Origin: Clostridiales bacterium
GTDB taxonomy: Bacteria; Bacillota; Clostridia; Oscillospirales; Oscillospiraceae
Assembly (NCBI GenBank): GCA_019421975.1
Contig: JAHZEE010000084.1
Span: 1-7,292 of the forward strand
Reading direction: 5' to 3'
Length of the DNA: 7,292 bases
In this document: positions 5,726-7,292 of the stretch, piece by piece
Layout: every line of letters starts with the position of its first letter
Position numbering within the stretch: position 1 is the stretch's first letter
Position numbers and translations under genes: made by a program
Notes under the pieces: model-generated
The model's input: only the letters and a program-made list of their open reading frames with translations
Told to the model about the DNA's origin: nothing
Databases searched by the model: none

Positions 5726-6580
5726 ATGAAACAACAATTCAGGACCTTGACAGAGGGCCACATCCGCCGCTATGCCCTATATCTACAGGAGCAGGAGCGC
5801 AGCGCCGCAACTATCCGGAAGTATCTCCGCGACCTGACCGCTTTACAGTACTGGCTGAAGGGTGCGCCGCTGACCAAATGTGCGCTGATTGGTTGGAAAG
5901 AGATGCTGGTTGCGGCCCATGCCCCGGCCACAGTCAACTCCATGCTTGCCGCGGTCAACAGCTTTCTGGCCTTTATGGGCTGGCGGGAGCTGCGCGTCCG
6001 TCCGCTCAGAATCCAGAGAGCACTGTTCCGGGACGCAGAAAAAGAGCTGACCCGCACCGAGTATGCCCGGCTGGTGAGGGCGGCGGGCCGATTGGGCAAT
6101 GAACGGCTCTGCCTGGTGCTTCAGACACTCTGCGCAACGGGAATTCGGGTGAGCGAACTGCGGTTTATCACGGCTGCGGCAGTGGAAACCGGCCGGACAG
6201 AGGTGGTGAATAAGGGCAAGCGGCGGACGGTATTTCTGCCGGACCAGCTGCGCAAACTGCTGCGGAAGTACCTTCGGAGACAAAAAAAGACCGCCGGGGC
6301 GGTCTTTACCACCCGAACGGGAAATCCCCTGGACAGGAGCAATATCTGGCGGGACATGAAGGCGCTGTGTGAAGCGGCGGGGGTGGCGTCGGGAAAGGTG
6401 TTTCCGCACAATCTGCGGCACCTGTTCGCCAGGACCTACTACAGTCTGGAAAAAGACCTGTCCCGGTTGGCGGACATTTTGGGCCATTCCAGCGTGGCGA
6501 CTACCCGCCTCTATACTGCAGAGAGCGGCCGGATCCATGCCCGCCAGATGACGCGCGTGGGGCTGCTTCTCACTACATAA
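5726..6580 (+). CDS. Tyrosine recombinase, likely the invertase of the adjacent promoter switch
   Basis: A 284-residue site-specific recombinase of the XerC/D-like lambda-integrase family. Residues 1-100 form the SAM-like core-binding domain (SAATIRKYLRDLTAL and VNSMLAAVNSFLAFMGW). The catalytic domain follows with every active residue: Arg141 in ATGIRVSELR, Lys163 or Lys165 in VVNKGKRR, His228 and Arg231 in PHNLRHLF, His254 in LGHSS, and nucleophile Tyr263 in TRLYTAES. It cuts, exchanges and rejoins DNA through a 3'-phosphotyrosine. The size lacks the arm-binding N-terminal domain of large phage integrases. GGGAGGG with 7-nt spacing selects ATG 5726 over an upstream ATG at 5675. The TAA stop directly abuts an inverted-repeat arm (6581), and the invertible-promoter layout downstream suggests its substrate. 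A role as a XerC/D-type or mobile-element recombinase remains possible. Confidence 0.93.
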   Translation: MKQQFRTLTEGHIRRYALYLQEQERSAATIRKYLRDLTALQYWLKGAPLTKCALIGWKEMLVAAHAPATVNSMLAAVNSFLAFMGWRELRVRPLRIQRALFRDAEKELTRTEYARLVRAAGRLGNERLCLVLQTLCATGIRVSELRFITAAAVETGRTEVVNKGKRRTVFLPDQLRKLLRKYLRRQKKTAGAVFTTRTGNPLDRSNIWRDMKALCEAAGVASGKVFPHNLRHLFARTYYSLEKDLSRLADILGHSSVATTRLYTAESGRIHARQMTRVGLLLTT

Positions 6581-6599
6581 TTTCCGTTCTGTGGTAGTC
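6581..6599 (+). repeat. Left inverted-repeat arm of the switch
   Basis: TTTCCGTTCTGT (6581-6592), then GGT, then AGTC (6596-6599). It starts at the base after the recombinase stop codon. ACTAC (6572-6576) and GTAGT (6594-6598) also form a small inverted repeat around this arm, a possible secondary recombinase binding site. Confidence 0.8.
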
Positions 6600-6631
6600 T
6601 TGTGGAGATAAGGCTGTGAATGATATTGAAA

Positions 6632-6660
6632 ATTATACATAGAAAGCAAGGAAAAGACAA
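6632..6660 (-). promoter_or_regulatory. Sigma-A promoter inside the invertible segment, facing left
   Basis: Read on the minus strand: -35 TTGTCT (6660-6655), a 17-bp spacer, and a perfect -10 TATAAT (6637-6632). Predicted start is near 6625. As sequenced it transcribes out through the left repeat arm and antisense into the recombinase gene. After inversion it would lie near the right arm and give the sigma-54-type regulator a leader of roughly 95 nt. Confidence 0.8.
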
Positions 6661-6673
6661 GCCTTTTCCCTTG
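6647..6673. repeat. Palindrome over the -35 box, possible operator
   Basis: CAAGGAAAAG (6647-6656) pairs with CTTTTCC (6663-6669), a one-base bulge, and TTG (6671-6673), around a 6-bp centre. It covers the -35 hexamer (6655-6660) and part of the spacer of the invertible promoter, a place where a dimeric regulator would affect polymerase binding. No such regulator is identified. Confidence 0.42.
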
Positions 6674-6688
6674 ACTGCATGAGAAGAA

Positions 6689-6718
6689 GGCAGGACAAAC
6701 AAATTTTTTTGCCCTGCC
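6689..6718. repeat. Hairpin inside the invertible segment
   Basis: GGCAGG (6689-6694) pairs with CCTGCC (6713-6718), then an A-C mismatch and CAAA (6696-6699) with TTTG (6708-6711). In the plus direction no T-run follows. In the minus direction it is followed by TTCTTCTC, so it is a weak terminator candidate that, after inversion, would face read-through from the recombinase gene and sit upstream of the promoter. Confidence 0.4.
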
Positions 6719-6801
6719 GGACTGTGCGCACTCTTTTTAAGAAAACCTCATCGAATCCGACAGAAATGGAGGTCCTTTTTCACCATGTATCCCTCTGGCC
6801 T

Positions 6802-6817
6802 GACTACAGAACGGAAA
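6802..6817 (-). repeat. Right inverted-repeat arm of the switch
   Basis: GACTACAGAACGGAAA on the plus strand; its reverse complement TTTCCGTTCTGTAGTC matches the left arm except for the 3-bp GGT insertion there. It lies 51 bp upstream of the regulator start codon. Confidence 0.8.
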
Positions 6818-6868
6818 GAATGTTGTTGATTCCCGCGAAGGGGCCAAAGGAGGAGGCGCGGAAGCCGG

Positions 6869-7292
6869 ATGCACGAAAAGATACAGGCGCATTTGACGCC
6901 GCAGGAGTACAATTTAATCCTGGAAAACAGCTGTGCAGATCTGTTTGCCACGGACGGGCGGGGCCGGATTATCTACGCGAATGACGACTCGGTCCGGGTC
7001 CTTGGATGTCCGCTGGAGAAACTGCTGACCATGGGCACCTATTTCAACAAGGCCGGACAAGAGGTGGCCTGCGTCAGCACGCCGATCTTTGATGAGAGCG
7101 GCCGCCTCTGCATGGTGGTGACCTACAGCCGCCGGCTGGATATTCTGGAGACTTTTCAAAAGGCGTTGCAGCAGGAGAAGGAAAAATTAAAAGGCTACCA
7201 GGCGGCTATGGCGATGATCGACCACTATGGCGGAGAACAAATCGTGGCGAATGCCCCGGCAACGCGGCGGATTTTTGCCATGCTCGAAACAT
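6869..7292 (+). CDS. PAS-domain sigma-54-dependent regulator, N-terminal part (cut by window edge)
   Basis: The first 141 codons of a likely enhancer-binding protein. Residues about 13-90 are PAS-like: ILENSCADLFATDGRGRIIYAN, a short middle, then STPIFDESGRLCMVVTYSR. A charged helical linker follows (ETFQKALQQEKEKLKGYQ, 94-111), and GEQIVANAPATRRIFAMLE (122-140) resembles the segment just before Walker A in sigma-54 AAA+ domains. Such regulators sense a signal through PAS and use ATP to open promoters bound by sigma-54 RNA polymerase. The AAA+ and DNA-binding domains lie beyond 7292. The PAS core looks shorter than usual between the LG and IFDE motifs. ATG 6869 follows AAAGGAGGAGG (6846-6856), 12 nt from the last GGAGG, a slightly long spacing. 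No promoter is seen in the 51 bp between the right repeat arm and the start, so expression may depend on the switch. Confidence 0.8.
   Translation, partial: MHEKIQAHLTPQEYNLILENSCADLFATDGRGRIIYANDDSVRVLGCPLEKLLTMGTYFNKAGQEVACVSTPIFDESGRLCMVVTYSRRLDILETFQKALQQEKEKLKGYQAAMAMIDHYGGEQIVANAPATRRIFAMLET

Larger units (their letters stand above)
6581..6817. promoter_or_regulatory. Candidate invertible promoter element (phase-variation switch)
   Basis: A 237-bp segment bounded by imperfect inverted repeats: TTTCCGTTCTGT plus GGT plus AGTC on the left (6581-6599) and the reverse complement of TTTCCGTTCTGTAGTC on the right (6802-6817). The arms share 12 bp perfectly and then AGTC after a 3-bp insertion. 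The inner part holds a strong sigma-A promoter pointing left, a palindrome overlapping its -35 box, and a second hairpin, but no gene. One side is a tyrosine recombinase gene, the other a transcription-regulator gene lacking a visible promoter. Size, repeat length and partner genes match the invertible promoters known in gut Firmicutes and Bacteroides. In the orientation given, the promoter faces the recombinase 3' end, so the switch would be OFF for the regulator. Inversion itself is inferred; one sequence cannot show it. Confidence 0.8.

Noticed and set aside
6671..6699. Plus-strand promoter TTGACT-17-GACAAA inside the switch
   Set aside because: The -35 is good but the -10 matches only 3 of 6 positions, so it is far weaker than the minus-strand TTGTCT/TATAAT pair.
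6766..6825. A short plus-strand leader peptide (MYPSGLTTERKECC, ATG at 6785) crossing the right repeat arm
   Set aside because: GGAGGT upstream is spaced poorly, the sequence has no recognisable leader logic, and no plus-strand promoter is evident in this orientation.
1..7292. CRISPR array, retron, diversity-generating repeat, toxin-antitoxin or defence genes
   Set aside because: No regularly spaced repeats, reverse transcriptase, template/variable repeat pair or small paired toxin genes were seen on either strand.

Overview
The window looks like a piece of a GC-rich Firmicutes chromosome, probably a gut Clostridia of the Oscillospiraceae type. This is inference from the protein families, strong GGAGG-type ribosome binding sites and consensus sigma-A promoters; no taxonomic search was possible. 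It holds three blocks.

Left block (1-4268, all minus strand): a compact tailed-phage packaging and head operon. In transcription order it encodes a small-terminase-like protein, large terminase, portal, prohead protease with a C-terminal scaffold-like extension, a small decoration-like protein, and the start of the major capsid protein, which runs off the left edge. The genes overlap or nearly abut, each has its own Shine-Dalgarno (SD) sequence, and none in view is broken. The protease gene has a strong in-frame internal start that could make the scaffold alone, as lambda C/Nu3 does.

Middle block (4269-5725): an AT-rich leader upstream of the terminase genes, a complete tRNA-Gly(CCC) with its own promoter and a long terminator hairpin, and an HD-domain phosphohydrolase that seems to lack a standard start codon. 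A gene-free stretch with two hairpins follows.

Right block (5726-7292, plus strand): the most interesting part. A tyrosine recombinase with all catalytic residues ends exactly where one arm of an inverted repeat begins (6581). The matching arm lies at 6802-6817. Between them is about 210 bp carrying a good sigma-A promoter (TTGTCT, 17 bp, TATAAT) that points left, into the 3' end of the recombinase gene. Just outside the right arm is a PAS/sigma-54-type regulator gene (6869 onward, cut by the window edge) with no evident promoter of its own. This is the layout of a phase-variable invertible promoter: as sequenced the switch appears OFF for the regulator and antisense to the recombinase; flipping it would point the promoter at the regulator. 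The recombinase is more likely the dedicated invertase of this switch than the integrase of the phage genes.
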